Assembly: GCF_013004695.1 (NCBI RefSeq)
Contig: NZ_JABEMG010000015.1
Location: 1-52,371, forward strand
Source: Promicromonospora citrea
GTDB lineage: Bacteria; Actinomycetota; Actinomycetes; Actinomycetales; Cellulomonadaceae
Direction: 5' to 3'
DNA: 52,371 bases
Position 1 is the stretch's first letter. Each line of letters opens with the position of its first letter. The position numbers and the translations under genes were made by a program. Below are positions 18,881-27,818 of the stretch, one piece after another. The notes below the pieces were generated by a model, which was given only the letters and a program-made list of their open reading frames with translations, had not been told where the DNA came from and searched no databases.

Positions 18881-20779
18881 GTGTCGGAGGAGGAGCTGGC
18901 CTCGCCCACGGGCGGCGAGCTCGCGGTCCGCTGGCAGGTTTTCGAGCGGGTTTTCAGCCGGAACGGGTACGACGGGGAGAGTCCGGTCCCGCTCAAGCGT
19001 CTGCCGCGGGATGTGGTCGAGGCGACACCCGGTCTGCTCGAGCTGCCGGGCACGTCGCGAGCGCACATCGTCGTGACCGCGACGCATGCCACGAATCATG
19101 TCCGAGACGGCTCCGCCAAGGTGGCAGACCGCGGGACCGGTGGCCTGGCACTTCTGATCGCGGAGCTGACAGGGTGCACAGCCCTCGTCGCCGCCAGGAC
19201 GTCCGGCGACGCCAACCACGACGACGACCATCCCCTCAAGCGGCGCCTCGCCGAGCTACGCCCTGCCGCGGTCCTCGACCTGCACGGTATGCGGAGCCGA
19301 CCGGAGTCCGACATCGATCTCGGCACCGGCGACGGCTCCGTCCCGGCCGAGTTCGTCGCGACGCTGCGACGGTCCGAGCTCCGCGTCACGACCAACGCCC
19401 TCTTCGCCGCCATGCGCCCTACCACGGTGACCTCGTTCGCCCAGGCCCGCGACGTGCCGGCCGTCCAGGTGGAGATCTCCGCCCGGTTCAGGCCGCCGTC
19501 GGGTGCGCCCGAGGATCTCTCCCGTCTGCTGAATGCCTTGATCGATGCGATCGCGGGCATGACAACCACTCGATCGTCACTCACCCTCGCGACCGTCCCG
19601 GTGGCGATCGCCTCGGGCCTGCCACTGGCCGTCGTCCACCCCGACACGATCAGAGGGCTCCGCGGGCCGGTCCCCGTCGCTGTCACGACAGGTGAGCGGT
19701 CGGAGGTCGCATGGGCCTGGAGCGCCGCTGCCCCAGGGATCCCCGAGGAATCGCGTGAAATCTCCCCCGCCGAGATCGGGGTAGGTCGCCGCCTGCGGGA
19801 GAAGTTGGGCGATGCCTCTGCGGTCTCCCTGCACGTTCCGCAGATCGTGCCGTTACGAACGCGGGCTGCCCTCGCCCGTGACCTCCCGGCGGCCGACGAG
19901 GTGCACGTCAGCCCCGACGACCTGGCGTCCGGCATCTACCTCCTCGTGCACGACGGAGTCACCGCGTGGGTCCGCGCGGTCCCCCGCAGCCACGTGCCGC
20001 CGGGCCAGATCCGCCTGGGCTACCAGCTCCGGCTCCTCATCGCGTCGGACGGTACGACGGACGGCGACGTGGCGTTGGTGGCGGCTCCGGCCGCCGTCAC
20101 ACGGCGGCGGCGTCGGGAGAGCTGGGTCGGACGGACCGGTGCCGCAGCCGACACGATGGCCGAGCGCTTGTGGCGCGCGCTCTTCCGTGCACCCGAGTTC
20201 GCTGCTCGGATCATGCAGGCGCACGCGGGCGACGACGGCGCGGCTGTCGTCAGCCTGCACCCGGCCGTCTTCGACCGCATCGGGCTCGAGCCCGGTCAGC
20301 AGGTCCTCGTGCGCTGGGGCGGTCGCGAGGTGGCCGCACTCGCTGTCGCGGACCACGATCCTCCGGAATCCGGTGCTCCGCCCGAGTCGATCAAGCGGGT
20401 GCAGCGTGTCAACCGCCTGTGGCCCCACCTCCCCGAGGGCATGTCTCCGCACGTCGTCGTCCGGATGTCGGCACAACTTCGCCGGGACCTGGGTGCCCCG
20501 GTCGCGACCGTCGTGACGGTCCGGCGCCGTCTGCGGCCGGTCCTCATCCGCAACCTCAACTCGCTGGTAGTCCCCCTGGCGAGCCTGGTGCTGGCAGGCG
20601 CGGCGCTGCCCGACCCGCACTGGCCCACCCTCGGGCTCGGCACCGCGCTCATGTCGGTGTTCGCACTGGCGCGTCTGCGGATCCCGCAGCCCCGTCGCGG
20701 CGCCAGGGTCGACAAGCGGTGGGTCGAGGAGATGGCGGGCCACGACACCGACGTGAGAGGTGAGAAGGTAGGCGGGTGA
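18881..20779 (+). CDS. N-formylglutamate amidohydrolase-like protein with C-terminal barrel and membrane anchor
   Basis: A 632-residue protein of undescribed type. Residues ~60-240 resemble the N-formylglutamate amidohydrolase fold: TATHATNHVRDG (His69, Asn72, His73), KVADRGTGGLA, RTSGDANHDDDH and VLDLHGM (Asp133, His135) look like a metal-binding hydrolase set. A middle region (~240-450) has no match I know. Residues ~456-489 resemble a double-psi barrel strand set (LHPAVFDRIGLEPGQQVLV). Two hydrophobic helices lie at ~560-597, so it is probably membrane-tethered. GTG 18881 follows a GGGGG run at 8 bases; GTG 18866 is an alternative. Only 33 bases separate it from the divergent folC start. 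It overlaps the next gene by GTGA, so both are made together. Confidence 0.7.
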   Translation: MSEEELASPTGGELAVRWQVFERVFSRNGYDGESPVPLKRLPRDVVEATPGLLELPGTSRAHIVVTATHATNHVRDGSAKVADRGTGGLALLIAELTGCTALVAARTSGDANHDDDHPLKRRLAELRPAAVLDLHGMRSRPESDIDLGTGDGSVPAEFVATLRRSELRVTTNALFAAMRPTTVTSFAQARDVPAVQVEISARFRPPSGAPEDLSRLLNALIDAIAGMTTTRSSLTLATVPVAIASGLPLAVVHPDTIRGLRGPVPVAVTTGERSEVAWAWSAAAPGIPEESREISPAEIGVGRRLREKLGDASAVSLHVPQIVPLRTRAALARDLPAADEVHVSPDDLASGIYLLVHDGVTAWVRAVPRSHVPPGQIRLGYQLRLLIASDGTTDGDVALVAAPAAVTRRRRRESWVGRTGAAADTMAERLWRALFRAPEFAARIMQAHAGDDGAAVVSLHPAVFDRIGLEPGQQVLVRWGGREVAALAVADHDPPESGAPPESIKRVQRVNRLWPHLPEGMSPHVVVRMSAQLRRDLGAPVATVVTVRRRLRPVLIRNLNSLVVPLASLVLAGAALPDPHWPTLGLGTALMSVFALARLRIPQPRRGARVDKRWVEEMAGHDTDVRGEKVGG

Positions 20780-22041
20780 CCGCCCAGCACCTTCCCGGCG
20801 ACGAGTCCTTCTTCGCGGAGTGGCGTGACAGACGTCCCGGAACGCGGCGCTCTCTCGACCGGGCGCGTGCGGTGGGCGCTGCGCTCGGCACATGGGAAGA
20901 CACACCCCCGGTTCTCACCGTGGTCGGGTCCAAGGGAAAGGGCACGGCAGCGATCCACGCGGCAGCCGCTCTGTCCGCTGCCACGGCACCGGCCGGTCGG
21001 GCGGCCCGGGTCGGGCTCGTCTCGTCGCCGGGACTGCGGACCAATCGCGAGCGTGTCCGCATCGACGGCCAAGCGATCTCGCCTGAGGGCTATGAACGCC
21101 TCGCCGCGGCACTCGCCGACGCACGAGGCGCGGTCGGCTCTCCTGCCGGGGGATACCTGTCTCCCACCGGGGCCTTCACGATCGCCGGTGCGGCCTGGAC
21201 AGCCTGGCAGGGTGCCGAGGTCCTGGTGCTCGAGGAAGGCCTCGGCGGGCGGTCGGACGAGGTGAGCCTGTTCGATCCGCGCGTGGTCGCCGTGACCTCC
21301 GTGTTCTACGAGCACGGTGACCTGCTCGGACCGACCCTGGAGGACGTGGCACGTGACCTGCTCGGTGTCGTCGGCCCGGCCACCCGGACCATCGTCACGG
21401 TCGAGCAGGACGCCGTCGTGACCGCCGTCCTCGAGGAGGTCGCCGCGCGATTCGGCTGCCGGCTCCTCACCGTGGAGACGCCGTCGTCGAGTGCCGCGCC
21501 CACGGACCTGCCACCGTTCACTCGCCTGAACGCGACGACGGGCGTGACTGCCGCCCGAGTGATGGCCAAGGCCCTTGGCTGGACCCTGGATGCCGATCGA
21601 CTGGCCGACGCCCTCTCCCGCGTGTACGTCCCGGGTCGGATGAGTCGTCACACGTGGGACGACATCCCCGTGATGGTCGACGGCGCGATCTCCCCCGAGG
21701 GCGTTGCCGCAGCCGTCGCGGAGTACCGCCGGTCCGTCGGGCCCCTCACGACGGTCGTGGCGAGCTTTCCCGACACGAAGTCCGTCGCCGAGTGCTTCGC
21801 CGAGCTTCGCGGTGCCGACACCGTGATCGCAGCCCGCGCCGACGAGTACCTCTCGTTCTCCACCGCGGGGTCCCTGCACGGACATGTCCTGGATGCACGA
21901 TCTGCGATGGCCCACGGCCGTGACGCTGCTCGCGCCACCGGAACCGGGCTGCTGGCACTCGGCACCCAGTCCTTCGTCGGGATCGCGCTCGACGTCCTCG
22001 AGGTGGAGACGGACGTGGCATACAGGCCCGTTCTGAGGTGA
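20776..22041 (+). CDS. FolC/Mur ligase-like protein, divergent
   Basis: A 421-residue relative of FolC and Mur ligases, ATP-dependent enzymes that join a carboxylate to an amine. The P-loop is GSKGKGT (51-57), followed by SSPGLRTNRERVRIDGQAIS (cf. SPHL..RIR..G in FolC) and LEEGLGGRSDEVSLFDP (cf. VEVGLGGRLDATN). Two features differ: the EHGDLLGPTLEDVARDLLG segment lacks the KAGI lysine, and VDGAISPEG (~301) replaces DGAHNP of FolC, so the folate/glutamate site is not conserved. It therefore probably acts on another substrate. GTG 20776 overlaps the stop of the amidohydrolase-like gene. The pairing of a ligase with an amidase-like protein suggests making and breaking one amide bond; this is inference. 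Confidence 0.75.
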   Translation: MTAQHLPGDESFFAEWRDRRPGTRRSLDRARAVGAALGTWEDTPPVLTVVGSKGKGTAAIHAAAALSAATAPAGRAARVGLVSSPGLRTNRERVRIDGQAISPEGYERLAAALADARGAVGSPAGGYLSPTGAFTIAGAAWTAWQGAEVLVLEEGLGGRSDEVSLFDPRVVAVTSVFYEHGDLLGPTLEDVARDLLGVVGPATRTIVTVEQDAVVTAVLEEVAARFGCRLLTVETPSSSAAPTDLPPFTRLNATTGVTAARVMAKALGWTLDADRLADALSRVYVPGRMSRHTWDDIPVMVDGAISPEGVAAAVAEYRRSVGPLTTVVASFPDTKSVAECFAELRGADTVIAARADEYLSFSTAGSLHGHVLDARSAMAHGRDAARATGTGLLALGTQSFVGIALDVLEVETDVAYRPVLR

Positions 22042-22101
22042 TCCCGGGGTCGCGTCTCTTCATAACCCACTGACCTGCCACTCCACATCACAGACTGTGT
22101 G

Positions 22102-22130
22102 TTGCAGCATTTCACCCCGTGTCCAACGAT
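22102..22130 (+). promoter_or_regulatory. Promoter of the secreted protease gene
   Basis: TTGCAG (22102-22107) and AACGAT (22125-22130) are 17 bases apart. Transcription would begin near 22137, leaving a leader of about 47 bases with the GGGGGGA ribosome site in front of ATG 22184. The surrounding 22050-22130 stretch is AT-richer than the genes on either side. Confidence 0.5.
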
Positions 22131-22183
22131 GACACGGCGGCGTCGGTCGGCGCTGCGCGGTGTCGCTCGGGGGGACGACAGCA

Positions 22184-23500
22184 ATGAGGCGGAACAGCAC
22201 GGTCCGGCGCGTGGTCGCGCTCGGCGCGATGGCACTGGGGGCGGCGCTCGCGGTGCCCGCCGCGGCGACAGGGGGCACCGGTCCCGCGAGCGAGGTGGGC
22301 ATGGGCAGCGCGTCACCCGCCGTGGTCGAGGCGGCCGCCGCGACCGACGCCGACCCCGTGCGGTCCGCCGTCGACCAGGTCGCCGGGACGGCGACAGAGC
22401 TTGCCCGCATGCCCGGCTACGCCGGCGTCGCCGTCGACTACCCCACCGCGACCGTGACGCTCTCGTGGAAGGGCCCGACGCCCACGGCGGCGCTCCGCCT
22501 CCAGGGGGCCGCGCCGCGCGGCGTGACCGTCACGGTGCGGCGTGCCGCGTTCAGCGAGGCCGAGCTGCGCGCCGCGAGCACCCGCCTGCTCGACGGCGCG
22601 CGGGCGGAGCACGGCCCGGACGTCGTCCTCGCGGCGTATCCGACGCCGGACCACTCCGGGCTCGTCGCCGAGGTCGCCGGCTCCCCCGGCGTCGCGCCGC
22701 ACCAGGACCTCACGCGCCAGGACCTCACGCGGTATCTCGAGCGCGCGGCGCAGGTCCCCGTGCGCGTCACACCTGTCCCGGACGGTGCCGGTCCGGACGT
22801 CGGCTCCGGCGTCGAGTCCACGGCGGCCGACCGCCGCGACGACCGTGCGCCGTGGCACGGCGGCGGCGCGATCGCCACGGCGGACGGCAGCGACTACTGC
22901 ACGACGGGCTTCGCGATCGTCACGGGCGAGGGCGCACGCCGTCTCGTCACCGCGGCGCACTGCAACGCTCGGGTGGGCGACGTCGTGCGCGACGGCGCCG
23001 GTCAGCGCCTCGGCACCGTCGCCGCCCGGGCGCCCCAGCTCGACGCCCAGCTCATCGACCCGGTCGGCAGCCCGAAGACCGCACCGTCCGTGTTCGGCGG
23101 CCCGTGGGACGCCGACCGGGACCACCCTCGCTACCGGTACCCGGTCGCGGGGGTGCAGCTCCCCGCCGTCGGGCAGCACATCTGCAGCTCGGGGGCGGTC
23201 ACCGGCGAGCACTGCGCGACGATCCGCGCGACCAACCTCGCGTGGACCTGCGGCGACGAGACCTGCCACGGGTTCAGGGCGAGCCGGGACGACGGCGGGG
23301 TCGTCGTCGGCGGGGGCGACAGCGGCGGGCCGATGTACGTGGTCATCGACGGCAAGGCGTACGCACGCGGCATGATCGACGGCGGCTCGGACCGCCGCAG
23401 CTGCGGCAGCACGTCGCTGCCGACCCAGTGCTTCTCGTACGTGTACGGCATCCCGATGGTCGACATCCTCGAGCACTGGGACGCCCGTCTCGACATGTGA
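22184..23500 (+). CDS. Secreted trypsin-like serine protease (S1 family)
   Basis: A 438-residue exported protease. A basic start (MRRNSTVRR), a hydrophobic stretch and an AVPAAA cleavage region form a signal peptide of about 30 residues. A pro-region (to ~210) precedes the catalytic domain. The triad is visible: LVTAAHC (His ~260), DAQLID (Asp ~289), and GGGDSGGPM (Ser ~380). Cysteines in SDYCTTGF/AAHC, SSGAVTGEHC and CGDETC suggest disulfides. The pattern is that of actinobacterial S1 proteases related to streptogrisin/alpha-lytic types, where the pro-region assists folding. ATG 22184 is chosen for its GGGGGGA site; a GTG at 22160 would spoil the signal peptide. It is monocistronic, ending at a strong hairpin. 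Confidence 0.88.
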   Translation: MRRNSTVRRVVALGAMALGAALAVPAAATGGTGPASEVGMGSASPAVVEAAAATDADPVRSAVDQVAGTATELARMPGYAGVAVDYPTATVTLSWKGPTPTAALRLQGAAPRGVTVTVRRAAFSEAELRAASTRLLDGARAEHGPDVVLAAYPTPDHSGLVAEVAGSPGVAPHQDLTRQDLTRYLERAAQVPVRVTPVPDGAGPDVGSGVESTAADRRDDRAPWHGGGAIATADGSDYCTTGFAIVTGEGARRLVTAAHCNARVGDVVRDGAGQRLGTVAARAPQLDAQLIDPVGSPKTAPSVFGGPWDADRDHPRYRYPVAGVQLPAVGQHICSSGAVTGEHCATIRATNLAWTCGDETCHGFRASRDDGGVVVGGGDSGGPMYVVIDGKAYARGMIDGGSDRRSCGSTSLPTQCFSYVYGIPMVDILEHWDARLDM

Positions 23501-23520
23501 GGGACGTCGTCCGCACCTCC

Positions 23521-23595
23521 GCTCGGCTCTCACCCCGACGTTTCTCGGCTTTGCAGCGAGTCAGAGCCGAGAGACGTCGGGGGTGAGAGCCGAGC
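23521..23595. terminator. Very long hairpin between convergent protease and ileS genes
   Basis: Bases 23521-23550 pair with 23565-23595 over about 30 base pairs, with one extra base and one T/C difference, around a 14-base loop. The word CGGCTCTCACCCCGACG and its complement make up most of the arms. It stands midway between two convergent genes and can work in both directions. It is far longer than a normal terminator stem, like the repeats at 11349 and 29944. Confidence 0.75.
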
Positions 23596-23610
23596 AGAGC
23601 ACGGCCCCGG

Positions 23611-26600
23611 TCAGGCCTTGGCGACCGCCACGGTCCGGGTCTCGCCCGCCGTGACCGTGAGGGACGTCGCGAGCGTCTCGCGCGAGACGAGCTCCCGGTG
23701 CTCCTCGACGGCCGCGACCCACTCGGCCGGGACGGTCAGGTCCAGCGTGATGCGGTCGGCGACCTGGAGCCCCGCGGCCTTGCGCGCGTCCTGGACGTCG
23801 CGGACGACGTCGCGGGCGTAACCCTCGGCACGCAGCGCGTCGTCCAGCGCGAGGTCGAGCACCACGAACCCGCCGCCGCCCAGGACGGCGGCCGCGACCT
23901 CCCCGGCGTCAGCGGCCGAGCCGCCGACCACGGTCGTCAGCTCGTACTCGCCGTCCTGCAGCTCGACGTCGCCGTCAGCGGTCGCGACGACGACGGCGCC
24001 CGTGCCGGACACCGACCAGTCGCCGGCCTTCGCCGCCTTGATCACGGCCTGCACGCCGCGGCCCAGACGCGGCCCGGCGGCCCGGGCATTGACCGCGAGC
24101 CGCTCCGTCACGCCGTAGGACGCGGCGACCTCCGGCGAGAACTCGACGAGGCGCACCTCCTTGACGTTGAGCTCGGACTCCAGCAGGCCGGTGAACGGCG
24201 CGACGCCCGCCGGGTCGGCGACGGCCACGACGAGCGAGCGCAGCGGCTGGCGCACGCGCAGCTTGTTCGCCTTGCGCAGCGCGAGGGTCTGCGACACGAC
24301 GGCCCGCGCGGAGTCGACGGCGGCCACGAGGTCGTCGTCGGCGAGCAGGGCGCTGCCCTCCGCCGTCGGGAAGTCCGCGAGGTGCACCGAGCGCCCGCCG
24401 GTCAGACCGCGCCAGACCTCCTCCGTGAGCAGCGGCGCGAGCGGCGCCATCACGCGGGTGAGGGTCTCCAGGGCGGTGTGCAGGGTGTCGAACGCGTCGG
24501 CGTCCTCGGCCCAGAAGCGGTCGCGCTGCGTGCGCACGTACCAGTTGGTCAGCGCGTCGAGGTACTGGCGCACCGACTCGCACGCACCGGCGATGTCGTA
24601 GCCGTCGAGCTGCTCGGTCACGTCCGTGACCAGCCGGCGGGTGCGGGCCAGCAGGTAGCGGTCCATCACGGGCAGGCCGGCCGCGCGCTCCGCCGTCAGC
24701 GGCTGCGCCGTGTAGCCCGCGCCGTCCGAGGCGGCGTTGGCGTAGAGCGTGAAGAAGTAGTACGTGCTCCACAGCGGCAGCAGCACCTGGCGGACGGCGT
24801 CGCGGATGCCCTCCTCGGTGACGACGAGGTTGCCGCCGCGCAGGATCGGCGAGGCCATGAGGAACCACCGCATGGCGTCGGACCCGTCGCGGTCGAAGAC
24901 CTCGTTGACGTCCGGGTAGTTGCGCAGCGACTTCGACATCTTGCGGCCGTCGGAGCCCAGCACGATGCCGTGCGACAGCGCCGTCCGGAACGCCGGACGA
25001 TCCAGCAGAGCCGTGGCCAGCACGTGCAGCGTGTAGAACCAGCCGCGCGTCTGCCCGATGTACTCGACGATGAAGTCGCCCGGGTAGTGGTGCTCGAACC
25101 AGTCGGCGTTCTCGAACGGGTAGTGCACCTGGGCGTACGGCATCGAGCCCGAGTCGAACCAGACGTCCAGGACGTCCTCGACGCGGCGCATCGTGGACCG
25201 CCCGGTCGGGTCGTCCGGGTTGGGCCGGGTCAGCTCGTCGACGAACGGCCGGTGCAGGTCCGGGTTGCCGTCCTTGTCACGCGGGAGCCGCCCGAAGTCG
25301 CGCTCGAGCTCCTCGAACGACCCGTAGACGTCGATCCGCGGGTAGGCCGGGTCGTCGCTCTTCCACACGGGCACGGGCGAGCCCCAGAAGCGGTTGCGCG
25401 TGATCGACCAGTCGCGTGCGTTCTCGAGCCACTTGCCGAACTGCCCCTGCTTGATGTGGTCCGGCACCCAGGTGATCTGCTCGTTGAGCTCGACCATGCG
25501 GTCCTTGAACTTCGTCACCTCGACGAACCACGAGGACACGCCCATGTAGATCAGCGGCTGACGGCAGCGCCAGCAGTGCGGGTAGGAGTGGGCGTACTGC
25601 TCGCGGCGCAGCAGCACGGTGCCCGACGTCGTCCGCCCGGCCTCGTCGTCGGCCGCACCACGCGTGCGCGCCTTGAGGTGGTCGATGATCGACGCGTTCG
25701 CGTCGAAGACCTGCAGGCCCGCGTACTCCTCGACCGGGAAGGTGAACCGGCCGTCGGCCCCCACCGGGATGACGGGCGCGACGCCCTCGCGGTCGCTGAC
25801 CTGCTTGTCCTCCTCACCGAACGCGCCGGCGTTGTGCACGAGGCCGGTGCCGTCGGTGGTGGTGACGAAGTCGGCCTCGACCACCCGGTGCGCACCCTCG
25901 TGGCCCGCGTAGTACGAGAACGGCGGCTCGTAGGCGGCGCCCACGAGGTCGCTGCCCTTCAGGCGGCCGACGACGGTCGGCGCCTCGGCCCCCTCGTCGG
26001 TGAGCTCGCGGGCGTAGGCGTCCAGGCGGGCCTCGGCCAGCACGTAGCGCTCCGGAGCACCCGTGAACGACGACTCGACGACGACGTAGTCGACGTCCGG
26101 CCCGACCATGACGAGCAGGTTGGACGGCAGGGTCCAGGGCGTCGTCGTCCAGATGAGCAGGTGGTCACCCACGGCGAGGTCGCCGGCCGCGGCCGGGACG
26201 TCCGTCACCGCGAAGCCGACCGTCACGGCCGGGTCCTGGCGCTGCTGGTACACGTCGTCGTCCATGCGCAGCTCGTGGTTGCTCAGCGGCGTCTGGTCGT
26301 TCCAGCAGTAGGGCAGCACGCGGAAGCCCTCGTAGATCAGGCCCTTGTCGAACAGCGACTTGAACGCCCAGAGGACGCTCTCCATGAACGTCGGGTTCAG
26401 GGTCTTGTAGTCGTTCTCGAAGTCCACCCAGCGCGCCTGGCGCGTCACGTACGTGCGCCACTCGTCGGTGTACTTGAGCACGCTGGAGCGGCAGGCCTCG
26501 TTGAACCGGTCGATGCCCAGCTCGACGATCTCGTCCTTGGTCTTGATGCCGAGCTGGCTCATCGCCTCGAGCTCGGCGGGCAGGCCGTGCGTGTCCCAGC

Positions 26601-26892
26601 CGAAGCGCCGCTCGACGCGCTGCCCCTTCATCGTGCGGTAGCGCGGCACGACGTCCTTGGCGTACCCGGTCAGCAGGTGGCCGTAGTGGGGCAGGCCGTT
26701 GGCGAACGGCGGGCCGTCGTAGAAGACGAACTCGTTGCTGCCGTTCTCCCCGGCCGGGCGAGCCTCGACGGACGCACGGAACGTGTCGTCCTCGTCCCAG
26801 TAGGCGAGCACGTCGCGCTCGAGGTCGGGCAGGTTCGGCGAGGCGGGGACGGCGCCCTCCGCGTCGGCGGGGCGGTGCAGCGGATAGGCCAT
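23611..26892 (-). CDS. ileS: Isoleucyl-tRNA synthetase
   Basis: Charges tRNA-Ile. The 1,093-residue product is the long, eukaryote-like type found in actinobacteria. HIGH appears as HYGH at residues 69-72 in [21 protein letters not shown] is near residue 650 in [10 protein letters not shown]. The editing domain contains [12 protein letters not shown] pair [10 protein letters not shown] is in the middle zinc/insertion region, and the C-terminus is the anticodon-binding fold plus a DUF5915-like tail. ATG 26892 has CAGGAG 8 bases upstream; the frame remains open beyond it into the regulatory leader. It is controlled by a T-box leader. It is the first gene of the ancestral ileS-folC-DUF4233-ndk row. 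Confidence 0.97.
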   Translation of the reverse strand: MAYPLHRPADAEGAVPASPNLPDLERDVLAYWDEDDTFRASVEARPAGENGSNEFVFYDGPPFANGLPHYGHLLTGYAKDVVPRYRTMKGQRVERRFGWDTHGLPAELEAMSQLGIKTKDEIVELGIDRFNEACRSSVLKYTDEWRTYVTRQARWVDFENDYKTLNPTFMESVLWAFKSLFDKGLIYEGFRVLPYCWNDQTPLSNHELRMDDDVYQQRQDPAVTVGFAVTDVPAAAGDLAVGDHLLIWTTTPWTLPSNLLVMVGPDVDYVVVESSFTGAPERYVLAEARLDAYARELTDEGAEAPTVVGRLKGSDLVGAAYEPPFSYYAGHEGAHRVVEADFVTTTDGTGLVHNAGAFGEEDKQVSDREGVAPVIPVGADGRFTFPVEEYAGLQVFDANASIIDHLKARTRGAADDEAGRTTSGTVLLRREQYAHSYPHCWRCRQPLIYMGVSSWFVEVTKFKDRMVELNEQITWVPDHIKQGQFGKWLENARDWSITRNRFWGSPVPVWKSDDPAYPRIDVYGSFEELERDFGRLPRDKDGNPDLHRPFVDELTRPNPDDPTGRSTMRRVEDVLDVWFDSGSMPYAQVHYPFENADWFEHHYPGDFIVEYIGQTRGWFYTLHVLATALLDRPAFRTALSHGIVLGSDGRKMSKSLRNYPDVNEVFDRDGSDAMRWFLMASPILRGGNLVVTEEGIRDAVRQVLLPLWSTYYFFTLYANAASDGAGYTAQPLTAERAAGLPVMDRYLLARTRRLVTDVTEQLDGYDIAGACESVRQYLDALTNWYVRTQRDRFWAEDADAFDTLHTALETLTRVMAPLAPLLTEEVWRGLTGGRSVHLADFPTAEGSALLADDDLVAAVDSARAVVSQTLALRKANKLRVRQPLRSLVVAVADPAGVAPFTGLLESELNVKEVRLVEFSPEVAASYGVTERLAVNARAAGPRLGRGVQAVIKAAKAGDWSVSGTGAVVVATADGDVELQDGEYELTTVVGGSAADAGEVAAAVLGGGGFVVLDLALDDALRAEGYARDVVRDVQDARKAAGLQVADRITLDLTVPAEWVAAVEEHRELVSRETLATSLTVTAGETRTVAVAKA

Positions 26893-26967
26893 GACGGTGG
26901 CTCCTGGCGGGTTCAGCGGTTCGGCAGCAGGGAAGGTCGGTCGTGCTCTGCTGCGAGGACGCCGCAC

Positions 26968-27122
26968 CTGGGTGCGCCGCGGTACCACCCCGCTTGACGC
27001 CCGCCTGCGGCGAACGCCCGCTCGTTGACGGCTGTGACGGGCCTACCCGTCCGGTTCTACTGGGGCCGCCGCGGCGGCCTGTTCTTCCGGAGGCTCACCG
27101 GTGATGGCCGGGTCGATGCCTG
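26968..27122 (-). promoter_or_regulatory. T-box leader (tRNA-Ile sensing) of ileS
   Basis: On the minus strand the leader holds the T-box consensus GGGGTGGTACCGCGGC (around 26992-26977), which pairs with the 3' end of uncharged tRNA. Upstream, a short stem I contains GGCCATCACCGGTGAGC (about 27110-27094) with ATC as the likely isoleucine specifier, and CTCCGGAAGAAC just after it, both familiar from actinobacterial ileS T-boxes. The distance from T-box to the ribosome site CAGGAG (about 70 bases) and lack of a T-run suggest the translational type, in which uncharged tRNA exposes the ribosome site. Confidence 0.88.
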
Positions 27123-27129
27123 TGGGTCG

Positions 27130-27135
27130 ATCCTA
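27130..27135 (-). promoter_or_regulatory. -10 element of the ileS promoter
   Basis: TAGGAT on the minus strand just upstream of the T-box leader. Transcription would start near 27122, giving a leader of about 230 bases. The -35 region is weak (GTTTCC about 16 bases further upstream). Confidence 0.5.
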
Positions 27136-27200
27136 CCGGGCGCGGGCAACCGGAAACAGCACCGTGCAACCTCGCGGCACGCCCGGCGCGTCCTGGGGGT

Positions 27201-27818
27201 ATGAGCGCACTCAGCGAAGCGACCGGCCCACCGGTCGCACCACCGGTCTCCCCGCGGGCCTCCGAGCCCTCGGCCGCTCCCGCGGCCCCGTTCGCCGTCG
27301 TCCGCACGGGCATCTCGGCCGAGGAGCAGTTCCGGCTCTTCGCCGTCGAGAGCACCGCCGCCCTGCACCGCATCGCCTACCTGCTGTGCGGCGACGACCA
27401 CCGGGCCCACGACCTCACCCAGATCGCGCTGGAGAAGACCTACCGGCGCTGGTCCCGCGTCAAGGACGGCAACCCGTTCGCCTACGCCCGCCGCGTGCTG
27501 GCCACCTCGCGCATCGACGGGTGGCGGCGCACGCGGCGCGAGGTGCTGCGGTCACCCGAGGACGTCGCCGTGGCGCAGGAGGCCGGCCCAGCGGTGGGCG
27601 ACGACGTCGCGACCGTGGTCGAACGCGAACGCCTCGTGCGGGCACTGCGCCGGCTCGGCCCGGGCCAGCGCCGCGTCGTGGTGCTGCGGCACCTGCTCGA
27701 CCGCTCGGAGGCCGAGGTCGCCGCCGAGCTGGGCACCAGCATCGGCAACGTGAAGTCCCAGGGCGCGCGGGGACTCGCCCGCCTGCGCTCGCTGCTCTCG
27801 GAAGGACAGGACGCATGA
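27201..27818 (+). CDS. ECF RNA polymerase sigma factor, SigE-like (sigma-70 family)
   Basis: A 205-residue extracytoplasmic-function sigma factor. A Pro/Ala-rich N-terminal 40 residues precede region 2 (LHRIAYLLCGDDHRAHDLTQIALEKTYRRW, ~60-90), and region 4 has LRRLGPGQRRVVVLRHLLDRSEAEVAAELGT followed by GNVKSQGARGLARLR (~150-195). This is the SigE-family pattern seen in many actinobacteria. The start at ATG 27201 has GGGGGT at close range. Its stop overlaps the start of the next gene (ATGA), which encodes a single-pass membrane protein, the usual partner arrangement, although that partner lacks a recognised anti-sigma domain. Confidence 0.92.
   Translation: MSALSEATGPPVAPPVSPRASEPSAAPAAPFAVVRTGISAEEQFRLFAVESTAALHRIAYLLCGDDHRAHDLTQIALEKTYRRWSRVKDGNPFAYARRVLATSRIDGWRRTRREVLRSPEDVAVAQEAGPAVGDDVATVVERERLVRALRRLGPGQRRVVVLRHLLDRSEAEVAAELGTSIGNVKSQGARGLARLRSLLSEGQDA

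Noticed and set aside
16724-20779. A plus-strand open frame of more than 1,300 codons running through dhaK and folC
   Set aside because: Its first two thirds are antisense to clearly recognised dhaK and folC genes and have the Arg/Gly/His-rich composition of shadow frames in high-GC DNA. Only the part from 18881 is a real gene.
23698-26997. A plus-strand open frame of about 1,100 codons opposite ileS
   Set aside because: It is fully antisense to ileS, whose domains and motifs are unmistakable; the shadow protein is rich in Arg, Val and His without domain features.
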